A DNA stretch of 64,000 nucleotides from Patellaria atrata CBS 101060 (GCA_010093705.1 MU006091.1:610702-674701), one strand, 5' to 3'. Counted from the first letter of the stretch, positions 23,411 to 35,353 are shown. Program-made: numbers and translations. The notes: generated by a model not told the origin, from the sequence alone.

Positions 23411-25570
23411 ATGAAGCTGCCACTTCTCCTTGCCCTTTCATTTCTCATCCAATCATCCTTCGCAGCCCACCTTACATCCTACAAATTCCCAGGCTACGGC
23501 TTCTCCTGGTACGATCCAGCATGTGGATTCGCCTGCAATAATGCCATCTCCAGCGCTCCGCTCTCATGTACATCTACTGAACACGGTCATTCCCATCATG
23601 GGTCAGGACCAACATCTCCAGAATGTTACGCCAGCGACTCAGCCTATCTTACGACTTTAGCATATTGCATAAAATCAAACTGTGACCCCGCCAAAGTGCC
23701 AACATGGAAGAGGGAGAAGTATTGGGCCACGAAAGTGATTAGTGGTGCGAGTGTTGCGCCCAAGTGGGACTATTCGAGAGCACTTGAAGAGATCATTGAA
23801 GAGCCCACTGTCGAATACAACTCCAGCTCAGGAGCTGTTCTAAATGAGACCATGCTTGTTCCTATGGCGTCTTATGACATGAATTACAAGTTCAACGTCA
23901 TGTTTGACCATATAGAGATGCTTCAAGCTAGATATGTGTAAGTAAAAGTTCTTCCTTCTCGTTGTCGTGTTCGTCAACTGATGGAAATCAGCATCGTTAT
24001 CGTCGTCGTCGGTTTCGGAACGCCTATTTTGTTTACGCTCCTTGCCCGTCTTCCATTCATGACCACTGCTATTGACAAAATCCAACCTTATTTGGTTTAT
24101 CCTTCCATTTTCAGGGGTTACCACGTTCGTCCTCTGCCATGGCTTTTAGGAAACGCTCCTACTGTTGGACAAGCCCTATATATCGTCATGTTCTTCATTC
24201 TCAACCTCATCCTCGGTGCCGTCAACTACGACAGTACGCAACCCCATCCATGGTATTTTCCGCCCAAAGAGGAACTCCTCGCCTACATCGGCTATCGTAC
24301 CGGCCATATCGGCTACGCCCTCCTCCCACTCCTCATCCTCTTTTCCGGCCGCAACAACTTCCTCCTCTGGATCACCGACTGGTCCCACTCGACTTATCTC
24401 CTGTTGCACCGCTGGGTCGCCCGCATCTTCGCCATCCACGCCATCGTTCACAGTATCACCCTCTTAATAACATATACGGGCACTGGCAGCTACCCTACCG
24501 AGTCCACGCAGCCATACTGGCTATGGGGTATCGTCGCCACCGTCCTTACCTGCGCCATGCTCGTCTTCAGCCATCTCTACTTCCGCCGCCTGGCATACGA
24601 GGCCTTCCTCATCCTCCACATCCTCATGGCCGTCTTCGTGATCGCCGGGTGCTGGTACCACGTCATCCTCAAATGGGGCTACAACTTCTACGACAACTGG
24701 CTCTTCGCCGCCTGCGCCGTATGGTTCTTCGACCGCTTGGTCCGCGTGCTTCGCATCGCTAAAAACGGTGTCCGCCGCGCCATCGTCACAGACGTAGGCG
24801 AACATCACGTCAGAATCGACGTCCCCGACGTGCGATGGGCGAGCATGCCAGGCCACGTAGCCTACGTCTACTTCCCCAGCCTCAACCCCCTACGCCCCTG
24901 GGAAAACCATCCCTTCTCCCTCAACTCCACAGCCCTCTTCCGGGACTACAAACACGTCTCCCACACCCCCGCATCGGGGTCATCAGCGCACTCACACTCC
25001 CCCTCCCGCTCCCGCCCAAGCCACGACCTCGAAAAATCAAACCCCACCGTCTCCCAAGCCGTCGTACGCGCAAACAGTACTGAAACCCAGGGAACCGCAG
25101 GCGTGACCTTCGTAGTCAAGAAAAACACAGGCCTCACCCGCCTCCTGAAGTCCCACGCGCGCCTCCTCACCCTCCTCGACGGACCATACCCGCACAACCC
25201 CTCGACCGGGATAATGCAGTGCGACCGCGTCGTCCTGATCGCCGGCGGCATCGGCATCACGGGGCTCCTGGCCTGGACGCGCGCGCACCCGAACGTCCGG
25301 CTCGCGTGGAGCGTCAAGGCGGGCTCGGAGGCGCTGGTCGCCGAGATGGGTGGGGCGCTGGGGGATCTGGTGGATAAGGAGGTCAGGGTTGGTGAGCGGG
25401 TCGATGTGGAGGGCGTGTTGAGAGCGGAGGCGCAGAGGGGGTATAAGAAGGTTGGGGTGGTGGTTTGTGGGCCCCCGGGTATGTGTGATGATGTTAGAGC
25501 GGTGGTGAGTGCGTTGGGGAGGCAGGGGCCTACGGTGTGGGAGTTGGAGGTCGATGCGTATTCGTGGTGA
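23411..25570 (+). CDS. Ferric reductase transmembrane component (FRE family)
   Basis: Two exons, 23411-23937 and 23992-25570, over a 54-nt intron give 701 residues. It should reduce extracellular Fe(III) or Cu(II) chelates at the plasma membrane using cytosolic NADPH, feeding high-affinity metal uptake. Features in order: signal peptide (residues 1-19), a Cys-rich extracellular domain with six or more Cys (GYGFSWYDPACGFACNNA..), a first membrane segment spanning the intron (VIVIVVVGFGTPILFTLL), then the ferric-reductase core with heme-ligand histidines in LLLHRWVARIFAIHAIVH and LILHILMAVF. The FAD motif is NHPFSL, the nucleotide-binding motif AGGIGITGLLAW, and the end has VVVCGPPGMCDDV. A Ser/His-rich linker separates FAD and NAD parts. 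Length is normal for the family. Iron control is likely but no GATA-type iron site was confirmed. Confidence 0.93.
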
Positions 25571-26073
25571 TTGAGGGACTCTGTGCTGGATAGGCGGATC
25601 GCGGCGTTTTGTGTATTTGCGGGTGTGGGATGATTGGATTGCTCGGGCGGGGATTGTGAGATTCTGTACCTTCATACCTTTGTTTATATTGGCCAATTAA
25701 GTCAATTTTGCCGTTTTCGGTGGTTCTTTTTCTCCCTCTTTTCAGACGACAAGACAGATAAGACTGCAGTTCTAAGAGCATTTGGTTGATCCCAATTTCT
25801 AGGAGTATATCCGAAAGCACATGGGTACCCATAGTATAGGTGAGAGTTAAGAGAATACAAGACAGCTTCCCACAACAGTCGTGGGAGTATAGCCTCATTC
25901 TATTTCGAACCCAGTACTTATTTGCAGCTATAAATGCCTTTTAGATGAACATAATTGGAAATTTCACAAAAAGAGACAACCTGATGTGTCGCGATATACC
26001 ATCTATCTAAACGCAGCTACCATACAGTATGGGAGCAAAAAGAACGATTGCTTTCAAAAAGCAAAAAGTTAAG
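25571..26073. other. intergenic, ferric reductase 3' flank
   Basis: No gene seen. Minus-strand open frames here continue antisense to the ferric-reductase exon and are shadows. Confidence 0.5.
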
Positions 26074-26166
26074 TGACTTCGCCCAGGCTCGAACTGGGGA
26101 CCTTCAGTGTACTGGGACTAGCCCATTCTGTTAGACTGACGTGATAACCAACTACACCACGAAGCC
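26074..26166 (-). tRNA. tRNA-Val (AAC) with 19-nt intron
   Basis: Read on the minus strand. The acceptor arm GGCTTCG pairs with CGAAGTC (one G-T pair) and ends with discriminator A at 26074. The D arm is GTGTAGTTGGTTATCAC. The anticodon stem TCAGT/ACTGA encloses loop CT-AAC-A/C, giving anticodon AAC. A 19-nt intron sits in the canonical place one base after the anticodon, leaving a 74-nt mature tRNA. The T arm is CCCAG-TTCGAGC-CTGGG. All stems pair and the B box GTTCGAGCC is intact, so the gene looks functional. CCA is not encoded, as expected. Confidence 0.95.
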
Positions 26167-26355
26167 ATGTTATTTGTTGGAGAAGCGATGGATGAGTTAT
26201 ACTTATAAATATTAAATAACAGTGGAGAAAAGAGGGGGCGTCGATAGATGGTTTTCCATCTAAGCCGAGATAAGATCGATCAGATATGGCCTTAGCTTGT
26301 ACTACAGGCTTAGAGCTTCACAAGAGGAGCGACAGACGACTACATAGGAGCAGTT

Positions 26356-28435
26356 ATGCCTCCTCGTCCATCACTCCTCTCGAAATGGGCACAAATATCA
26401 CGGAAAAAGGGAGTGGGCTTGTTCTTCTGTCCTTCATGTTCCGTATGGCGGCTCAATGGACCTCGTAACGACCCTCCCTCGCGACAAACCCGCCAACGAT
26501 CTTCTATAGCGCGACCATATGCGCGAAATGTGTCGACTGTAGCTTCTTCAACAGCTATAAATCCACCACTTAATGTTTCAGAGAGATATAAAAAGCTCTA
26601 TTATGCGTTGGACAGATTAAAAGGACCAGCGGGGACGTATGTCAACCTGAACAGACTACAGTTAGCGTTGAAAGGGCTGGAAAGCGGAAGTCCTATTATT
26701 CGAATAGCAAGTAGGTTCTGGAGAGCTTAGAAATTCTTAAATAGTTATCTAATGGTTTGTGAACATTTAGTCCTTAGCTTAGGAAATCCGACGATAGCAC
26801 GACGGCTGGCTAGACTTCTCCTTGCAGATCCACTAGGACCGAGCAGCCGATGGGAAGACCTGATAACACAGGAGAAAGATGATGGAAGGAGCTTGTTATT
26901 ACGGTACGATCAAATTCACTCATGCGACACGGATCATCTAATATGTGGATTGCAGGTACGGTGAGGAAGATGAAGTAGCTCCTCGTAATCCACTCCTTAA
27001 GACCATATTCGTACCATCTCCAATGTTACAAAGAAATGGACTGGAAATCATCATATCTTCACTCAATATCGACGTTGAGCCTCCAATCTTTGGAAATGCG
27101 GAGAGCCCTGTCGAGACCATCCTCACTCCCACACTTCAAACACCCATAAGCTCAGGAAGGACAACGATAGTAACCTACCCGGTTCATGGCACGATAATAG
27201 TTGGCGATGGGCTAGATAGTGCTATAAGATTCGGAAGATATACTGCTGGATTATCGAAAGATGATTTACCACCTCAGACAATCAACGTTGCATTCAATAT
27301 CCCATGCGCAGAAGTCAAAGAGATATCCTCTGCAGAGACAAATATAATGGACATTGGGGTAGCAGAGGACGCTCTCAAACTTTTCCGCAAGTCAATCGCG
27401 AACTCTGTATACTATGAGCAGGGCTGGTTCCGTAGTGGTATGCCGGCTTTAACCGAATGGCTCACTAAAGAGAAACAAACATCAGACACCTCAGTTCGGC
27501 CAGCAGTGATCCAGCTCATATCCACATTATTAGATGATGCACAGCGAAGAATTATAACAGATGAGAACCTTCGATTACAAACCATCACAGCTGAAACCGG
27601 TTTGTCTGGCACTAAAACTTCCATCATTGATTTGTTAAAGGACTGGGCCGAAGCATCCCATAACGAACTCCGCCAAGGTTTGGATTTAGCATTCCACGGC
27701 GCACATTGGAAAAGGATCAGCTGGTGGAAATTATTCTGGCGTGTCGACGATGTTAGCATGATTCTATCGGACGTGCTCGAGCGCCGGTGGCTCGTAGACG
27801 CAGAGAAGGACATCGTTTTCGTCGCAGGCCGAATCGGTCAAGCAATATTTCAGAAGAGTCAAGGAGCAATTGACGCACCTGTCGTCAGGAGAACCCCGGA
27901 AGATACGAGCTCTATGAATAAGGCATCAGATAAATCCATATCGCGGATTAGGATCGCAATACCAGAAGTCGTGGATGATGGCGAACCCTTACTCCCAAAA
28001 CCCCGACCATGGCCCCAACTCATTGCAGAACAACGCGCTATTTTGTACGAGACCACAGTACCACGTCTCCAAGCACTCGCACAACAACTCATCCTCGAAA
28101 CGCTATCTACAACATCCCTCACGACGGCCTTATCAGTACTAATATACCTCTCCTTCCCTACATTTTCAGTCGTGGAAGCGGGTTCAGTCGCCGCTTTTGG
28201 ACTTGTTTGGTCGCTAAGACGGGTGCAGACGAGGTGGGAAGATGCCAGAACGAAGTGGGGGGATAAATTGAGGGAAGAGGGAAGGAAGGTGTTGAAGGAG
28301 ACGCAGAAGATGGTGAGAGAGTTTTTAGACCGGCTTGACGCTGTTGAGGCGGATGAGGGAGTGGAGGCGAGGAAGATGGCAGGTGAAGCGGTTGATCAGG
28401 CGAAGGATGAACTGGAGAAGGCAGTGCGGCGATAG
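26356..28435 (+). CDS. Conserved fungal protein, probably mitochondrial inner membrane
   Basis: Three exons, 26356-26710, 26771-26903 and 26956-28435, give 655 residues; both junctions restore frame (RIAILSLGNPTIA and LLLRYGEEDEVAP). The N-terminus is basic, rich in Ser/Arg and poor in acidic residues up to about residue 60, which fits a mitochondrial presequence. A hydrophobic hairpin lies near residues 570-610 (TTALSVLIYLSFPTFSVVEAG then VAAFGLVWSL), followed by a charged coiled-coil-like tail. This plan of soluble N-terminal part, membrane hairpin and helical tail resembles divergent mitochondrial dynamin-like proteins of ascomycetes (Mmc1 group). I recall that family only loosely and could not identify GTPase motifs, so no symbol is given. 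An ordinary matrix or inner-membrane protein remains possible. Confidence 0.8.
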
Positions 28436-29130
28436 AGTGATATACCATAGGCGAGGCGTTGTAGGATATCCACATGTATAATATGTTACTTACTAGAGGT
28501 GAAATGTCGAGTGTGTTCTTGTGAAAGAGAGGGGACAACAGATTCATTTTTATAAAAAGAAACTTTTTATATTTTCTCTTGTCTATTATATCAGCCGGTT
28601 CTAATTTCCTTACCAATGTGAGGATACCGAACCCATGTTTTGGGCCTTAATATCTTGATTCTAGGGAATGGTTTTCTCCTCATGGGTATTCATCTCCATC
28701 CATATGTCAATGTCTATAACGAGAGGCGCCATTATGACAACAAAGAGGCAATAATGAAGAATGCTCAAGAATCATCCGGCTTCGCTGTCATCTTATTCGA
28801 GCGTAGGGTCGGGATTCCTTCAAAAAGCAAACTTCAATGTCTATACTTAGATTGCCAACTGTCCTAGCTATACCATAAACCTGCTATATCTCATTTCGTC
28901 TCCACGTCTACAGATCCGTTCATCTCTACCAACTCACTACCTCGTGAACACTCGGGAGTCCACAACCCATATGCCACCTCATCCTCTAGCGTCCACTCTG
29001 TAAAGCACCATGCTCCATAAATTCTTTTCCTCTTCTTCCCCTAACTCCACTACCATCTTTACTCTACTGGGCAACATCAATCTCATCCCAGCGTTTTCCC
29101 AAACGAAAACCCACCGTCTCAATCTTCAAA
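28436..29130. other. intergenic
   Basis: AT-rich 3' flank of the preceding gene, then a C- and T-rich stretch at 28900-29130 that looks like the 5' leader of the next gene. No other gene seen. Confidence 0.5.
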
Positions 29131-30437
29131 ATGCCCTTCTACAACCACCTCTTCAACCCCCCTTCCTTCCTATCCCCACCTCCATATGACGCTTCCTCCA
29201 ACTGGGAATTCCTCGTCTTCACCCTGGGCGTCGCTTCCGGTGTCATCATAGTCCTCGCCACCAATTTACTCAGTTACCGCCGTTCCCCCATCCCCCCATC
29301 CCCCAACCCACCACATCCTCCCCAGCCCGAGCCCATCCCCGAACCAAAAGCCCAGCCATCTACCCCAGCTCCCCCCCCGTTCCCCCCAATCCACCCAGCT
29401 CCCCCAACCCCCCGGCTTCCCACGCATCTCCTGTTTCCCCACACCCGCACCCACCGTGCCCTCCAAAATCCGTCCCCAAACCCGTCCCTAATCCCGGAGA
29501 CCACGATTTCGGTCTGGCGTCTCCGAAACCCTTCCCCCCTACACGCAATTTTGGCACGCTTCCCCATCGCGTGCGAGCCACGCTACCACTGCAGCCGAAC
29601 CCTATATATGCTTCTTCGACAGCGCCGAGTCGACGGGGTGAGGGTGAGGAATCGGGTAGGGTGTTTGGGGGGATAAAGGAAGTTGACGATGTGGGCCGGG
29701 ACGAGGAGTGGGAAAGAGAGAGATCGGAAGAGACGGAGGAGCAGAGAGAAAGGAGGGAGAGGAGGTGGGGTGTTTATCACGAGTTTCCTACTTACGGAAA
29801 TGGCGAGAGGAACGGGAAGCGGGTTTGGGAGTGCCGGGATGCTTATTCGCAGGATGCGGGACGTCGGAGACGGAGGGGTGCGGTATCCGAGCAAGGGGGC
29901 CGACGTCCGGGTGATGACGAGGGCTTCAGAGGTGGGTTTCCCCAGCGGTACGATGCCCGCGGTCGACCTCTTCCGGTCGGAGAACAAGGGGATGCAGAAT
30001 CCAGCCATCCGCCTCCTGGTTCTCGACTGTATGATTCCGCTAGTCCGCCGACTGCGGTTCTGGGTTTGATTCGTCACACAGGGGACGAGTATAACGGTAA
30101 TCACACCCACTTTCCCAACTTCTCTGGCGTCTGTCATATCCCTGCGGCTCGTTCTGATACCCCCTCGTCTTCCCTCTCCTATTCCTCATTCCCTTACTCC
30201 TCCTTCTCCCTCTCCATGAGCGTAAATTTATTCGACTACAACCCCTTCCTCGCCCCCTCGACGCCGCTACCCCCCTATTCGCCTCCACCAGTTTATACCG
30301 TCCACGCCCGGCTTCAGCTTGACCGTTACGTCTGTCCCTGTGTGAATGGTGGGTTTGAGATGGATTCGGTCGGGGAGCCGGCGCCGGGGTCGAGGCAGGG
30401 GTCTGAGTTTTCGTCCTCAGATGTTTCTTTTTCTTGA
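29131..30437 (+). CDS. Hypothetical proline-rich single-pass membrane protein (frame interrupted)
   Basis: The frame from ATG 29131 opens with MPFYNHLFNPPSFLSPP, has one clear membrane helix (residues about 29-50, FLVFTLGVASGVIIVLATNLL) and a Pro-rich stretch. The continuation is not in this frame: from about 29380 the -1 frame becomes coding-like (DHDFGLASPKPFPPTRNFGTLPHRV) and stays open to TGA at 30435-30437, with charged and then Pro/Ser/Tyr-rich sequence. The switch lies near an 8-base C run at 29371-29378, so a homopolymer assembly error is the simplest explanation; an unseen intron or two separate genes are alternatives. G- and C-rich composition keeps several frames open here, so the downstream half is uncertain. 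No known domain. Confidence 0.4.
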
Positions 30438-33400
30438 GAGAGAGGAAGGGGATGGAGGGGGTAGGCCGAGGAGGAGGAGGGAGCCGGTGGGTTCGCATCA
30501 GTCTTGTTAACGGATTCCCGGGGGCAGTGGTGGGAGGGCGAGGGGAGGGAGGAGAAGGGATATGGGGAGGTCGGTGGTGATGGTGAAGGGAGATAATATT
30601 AGGATTAGGGGGGATGAGCGATACAGTTTAGAGCCAGGAGTAACCAGAAGTTGTGGTTCCCACTTTTGGAGTGTTCAAATCCCTCATTCTACGTTTGAGT
30701 ATTTATGTTATTTTATATTCTACTTTTATGAATCTGCAACATCTGTCCGGTGTGCTCCTTCCCTGATACTTCTTTTCTTCATCGATAGAGAGAATTTGAA
30801 TTTTGTTTTGGAGAGTTTATGTACTTTCGTGATATACCTTAACGGAGAGCGATTTGTCTGTCTTGCGATCCTGCCAAAGTTCGATATATCAGCGTAAGGC
30901 CAACAACCATGCTCTAAATATCTAAATGAGTAATAAATCATACAAACCCATCTTACTTCAGAGAACGAGTTTCCATGACTTCAATATAACTCTACACCAA
31001 CAGTCTCATTTTGAATTAGGTGTCAAGGGAGACTTACACGGAATGACTGAAAATGGTAGACCGTGTTCTCACTTTCAGAAAGGAGGCGTAATGTTGCATA
31101 CGTGTATGCGGTATATTACTTAAAGGTGGAGGGAAAAGGTCTTCGAACGAGCTGTCCGATAAAGTGGTATCATCCGGTACTCTAAAAACGAGATGTACGA
31201 CCAGTTGTATGAGGGTCCATAGAATTCGGTCTCATTGCTAAAGTAAGTAATATCTACGCATTTGGGGTCTATGATGATGTGCTATGCATACCAGTGGCAT
31301 CATCAAGCATGCTTTCATAGTTTTTTCTGAACATGACAGGCTCCTTAATGCTCAATCCTAGCGATGCTTATCCCCCCTATGGTAGGTTCGTCTGTAGAAT
31401 GAAATTATGGAGCGTATCGAAGGTTGTCTAACTTTCCACGCAGACCGATCTCGACAACGAGATAATAGTATAATTCGAACACTCCACGTAAACCAACTTC
31501 TTGCTGGGTCGAAGAAAATAGAGTGAGAGTCAATCCGCAACCAAAGATGTGCTAGTAAGGGACCCCGTGAAGCAAACCATGTGGGTGTCGTTGTCCCAAG
31601 GCGTACTGCACTGCTTAGGCACACCGCTACGTCTGCTTCTCGACTGCTTCCCCGACGATCTATTGAAGTTACCTACGATCGTATCCCGAAAAGAGCATTT
31701 TGAGATTCCACTGAGATGCAGGGTCCAACATGGGCACAATGATCGGAGTCTATAGACTCGCGTCATGGAAACAGGTGTGCTTTGGGGACATCTGGTGAGA
31801 CTGGTGAGATAAGAGGATGCGCCAGGAGCGCTTATTCGATTCCACAAGACGTTGCTGATCCTTTAGCACACCTTCACGCGAGCAACTCGAGCAGCTAGAC
31901 AAGGCAATATACGGGATGATCTCTTCGTTTCCGGAATGACGATTGGGGAGGAAGATGAAGGGGTGTTGATAAAGAATATTGCTGCATAAGAGCGCGATAT
32001 TTTAAGGATTTCGGTACATATCGAAAGACTAAAAGAAAATATTTGGACGGAGCTCCCTCCGATCCCCTTTGATACTAGTACTTGGATCTCTGTCTCTGCG
32101 AATAGGCCTTCTGAGGTGTGGAGGTCAATCATAACTCGAAAGACACATCCGATCTGATCCAATCGGCCAGAAAGACAGAGTCGTCCCAATTATTTTTCAG
32201 TTTGATGATACAAATGACAAGCCTTCCCACACTCAGGAATCATGAGCCCATATTAGTAAATGCAATTTTCATTCACATCGTGTTGGGCTTTCCATAACCA
32301 TTGGTGCTACAACTACACCACCGAGGACGTCCTAAATTGGGAAAATACTACAAACTCTGTATACAGTGGTGATATTCACAATGTACAACTCGAATTGTTC
32401 CGATGAGGTAGTTGATTACTTTTGGATCGATATTGGTGGATGGATTGACGAAGTTCTACAGCATGATGTCAGGAGAGTACTTCTCGAATTCTGAGGAATG
32501 TCATACCAAGGTGCTAACCAGAGAAGGACAAGTGTACAATTTGAGGAACAAAGCCGGACGGGATGATGCAGTTGTAGATCCAGCTCAACGGTTTTGATCT
32601 GCAACCTACGTAGTTGATGAGCAAAGAGGAGGACACTTACGCAAAAGGCAAAACATAGAGTGTAGCTGACGGATCTTTTGGGGACACCCGTAGAGAGTAC
32701 ACGCCTACACGGAAAGTGCCACTTGTTACTTGCTGATCTTAAACATTAGAAACTACTGCTAGAAGGAATATCATGACTTAGGGCTCAGTATAATTCTGCG
32801 CTGTTTTACTATAAAATGAAATGGCTCAAGCAGTAAATAATGGGCTCGTAAATTTAGATGCAACCCCTGACAAGTTCAGCTGCAAGGCCTGCAAAGGCAA
32901 TAGCTGCCCTGGAAGTTTTACAAAAGTACAAATAATCCTTGAACGGAGTGTGGAGTCCCTGATAAAAAGCAAATTGAATGCTTAACGGTCTTGCGTAAGA
33001 CAAATTTGCAGAGGAGTGAAGTTAAAGAAGAGCCTTAACGTCACTTGGAGCTCTCTCATAGGATCGTCGACGAAAGTGGCGTCAAGATCATCCCTCTTGG
33101 CCTTTCGCTTGTTTTGACCCAGAAGTATGACATAACACTACTCAGAGAAGTCAGAGCCTCATCACGACTCCACTCCACTTAGTTGGTATTATTTGCCTCC
33201 CTATGATGTCTGCTATGATGATTGAATGTACTGACACATTATCCATCAGCAGAACAGTCAGAGTTCCCCCAGAAGAGACGTCAAGAGAAGGAACCACTAC
33301 CTCATACGAATCCATAATTCCTCAATATCTAACGCGCACGAACCATCAAAAGATTTCACTCGTCATATATGCACGGCCCATTCCAATAAGTATGCGGGTC

Positions 33401-34195
33401 CTACGGTACTGGTACGCATAGAACGCCAGAAAACCAGGACAACAAATCGACTCTGTGAATACTTTGGGATTCAGACTTCAATTTTCGTTTATATCAGCCG
33501 TAACTGATGAAAAGGTGTTCTTCTATACGGACCGGCAATAATATTAAATGTCCTGTACTGTACCTGTCAAGTTTCCCGCCAGTACATAGAATGGCCCGTT
33601 ATCTATTGATCGACAGTGAGGAGTCGAGGGTGTGTCATCAGATGTTCGGTCCAGCAAAAGGAGGATGCAAGAATTCCACAAAAGATCCTTAAAGATCTAC
33701 AGGGTCTTTCCTATTTTCGATTCTAGCCGAATGCTGTAGACCCGCTCTTCCCCCTCTCACACCATGGATGGCCCCAATTCCGGCCTCACCGTTTGAAGTA
33801 ATGATTCTCACCAAAGGACAAGGATTTGCCATCGGCAACCGCAGGTTCAGCCTCTCATATCATAATGTGATCTTTTAGCTTCACACCTAGGTGAGCAAGA
33901 GGGCATGATCGTCGGGCCTTTGACGCAGCAGCGCTCTGTACCCCTACGCCGGTGACGCCAATCCCTACCTCACGTACATCATTAGGCCTAGAAATGTTAC
34001 ACAGGTCTCGACCCTCCTCCTTTTAGGTTCTGGCCCTGATATATAAAGTCAATAGACGGCAGCCTCATCAGCTCTGTCTTCCCATAATAAGAGACTCAAT
34101 AACGTTTCACCTCAAAAAAAAAAATCTTGAAATACTATTCAATATATATCCATAAATTTCTCTCTAACCAACAACCAACATCTCTCATACACAAA
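30438..34195. other. 3.8-kb gene-poor region
   Basis: The longest stretch of the window without an intact gene. It is more AT-rich than its surroundings, with only short open frames. Between about 31.5 and 32.6 kb there are coding-like patches (separate entry). GTACTGTAC occurs at 33555-33563. No terminal repeats or target-site duplications were recognised. Confidence 0.5.
31549..32597 (+). pseudogene. Possible relic of a protein-coding gene
   Basis: Several plus-strand patches look coding but are not continuous. One at 31867-32155 reads GNIRDDLFVSGMTIGEEDEG and, further on, ENIWTELPPIPFDTSTWISV then NRPSEVWRSIITRK. Others, at 31549-31755 (LDCFPDDLLKLPTIVSRKEH) and 32412-32597, are in other frames. 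Amino-acid composition and the density of sensible hydrophobic/polar patterning are better than in neighbouring non-coding frames. I recognise no family. It looks like an old host gene with several breaks; unrecognised introns could explain part of the pattern. Weakly supported. Confidence 0.3.
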
Positions 34196-34504
34196 ATGGC
34201 ATCTGAACACTCTGGCGTTTACATTCAAGACGGTTTCTCGGAACCCATGTCGGCACAACACAGTTTCATGAACAACTTCAATGTTCATGATCCCGATCAA
34301 GCCATGTCTATGTATGCTCGGTATGTGGTACTCTTATCCACGTATCTCTGTCGCTTTGTTCTAACAATTTACAGAATCATGCATCAACATACAAAACATC
34401 AACTTGATACCGCGACACACTCATCGAGGAGAAGATCGAATGGTGGATCTACTCCATCTCTAGATTCGTCGAACAACGGTTCAGTCAGCTCCACCGAACC
34501 GTGA
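34196..34504 (+). CDS. Small conserved fungal protein, 84 residues
   Basis: Two exons, 34196-34320 and 34375-34504, flank a 54-nt intron with good signals (gtatgt, ctaac branch site, ttacag). The splice joins MSMYAR to IMHQHTKHQ. The first half is polar and aromatic (SGVYIQDGFSEPMSAQHSF), the centre holds the MYARIMHQHTKHQLDTA helix, and the tail is Arg/Ser-rich (SSRRRSNGG) and disordered. There is no signal peptide or membrane segment. Short proteins with a very similar (M)xARIMHQHTKHQ core followed by SxRRRS occur in many Pezizomycotina, as I recall; their function is unknown to me. A TATA-like ATATATAAAG lies near 34038-34047 and a poly-A run ends about 70 bases upstream of the ATG, as in highly expressed or stress-induced genes (inference). 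Confidence 0.75.
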   Translation: MASEHSGVYIQDGFSEPMSAQHSFMNNFNVHDPDQAMSMYARYVVLLSTYLCRFVLTIYRIMHQHTKHQLDTATHSSRRRSNGGSTPSLDSSNNGSVSSTEP

Positions 34505-35353
34505 AAACCGTACCCTCATACTTGTATAACCATCATTATCTTCGAAGTCTCTCCCAGCAAGTGGCTCAATAATCACATGGAGTTTCATCGAAGTCTGGGA
34601 TTGGGAATTCCTTTTTTAGCAAGCGATTCTGGAGTTGGCCTTTTCAAATTGTTCTAAGCATCGCAATGGCGTTGGAAATAATACATGGAACGCATTTGAG
34701 AGCCTCATTATGCGAAGCGCTCGCCTGTCATCGGCGTTCCGATACTTTACGATATTAAATCTGATCTGAGATTCAGACAGCATTTATGTTCTCTCGATTT
34801 AGTTGCAAAATTTTATACTGCAATACAACATGGATGATTGTGCAAAAACATGTCGTGCTCGTTTTCTTGATATTGGTCATAAGTGAACTTGAGTTGTGAT
34901 CTGCTTTCCTCTCCGAATACGCTCGATCAATTTGTCATTAAACTCATTGAAGTTGTACGGAGCACAGTAGAATTCCTTCATCTAGTAGACTCACATATCA
35001 ACAGCATAGTTATCATCTGGAATCTGGAATATATATGATCGTCAGCATTGCCTGTGCGCAGGAACTAACACCTCTCGTGACTAGCGTCAGCCGCGTGACT
35101 TGGCGCGTTGAGCCACTGCACGTTAAAGTCAGCGCGCCATTCAGAACGGATTGACCCCCTCCCACTTCTTTCTGTAAACACCAACCACAATATCCTCACC
35201 AATTCCATTCTGCTGGACAAGGCACATTCTGAAGCCACAGGACGCAGAGCAAGGCTTCGCTTCAATATTATTGTTCCCCTGTTTTGGAATCTTGGATGCA
35301 ATAGGAGACGTGCTGTGCACAGCCTCCTCTACAGTATAGGTAAAGCAACACGA
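34505..35353. other. intergenic, promoter of exonuclease gene
   Basis: No gene supported. The frame of the downstream exonuclease is open back to 35108 but has no ATG there; the region may be a 5' leader. Confidence 0.5.

Noticed and set aside
25037-25696. Long minus-strand open frame opposite the ferric reductase
   Set aside because: Arg/Pro/His-rich translation with no domain; it mirrors GC-rich third positions of the real gene.
30438-34195. Intact transposon in the gene-poor interval
   Set aside because: No terminal inverted or direct repeats, no target-site duplication and no transposase or reverse-transcriptase motifs seen.
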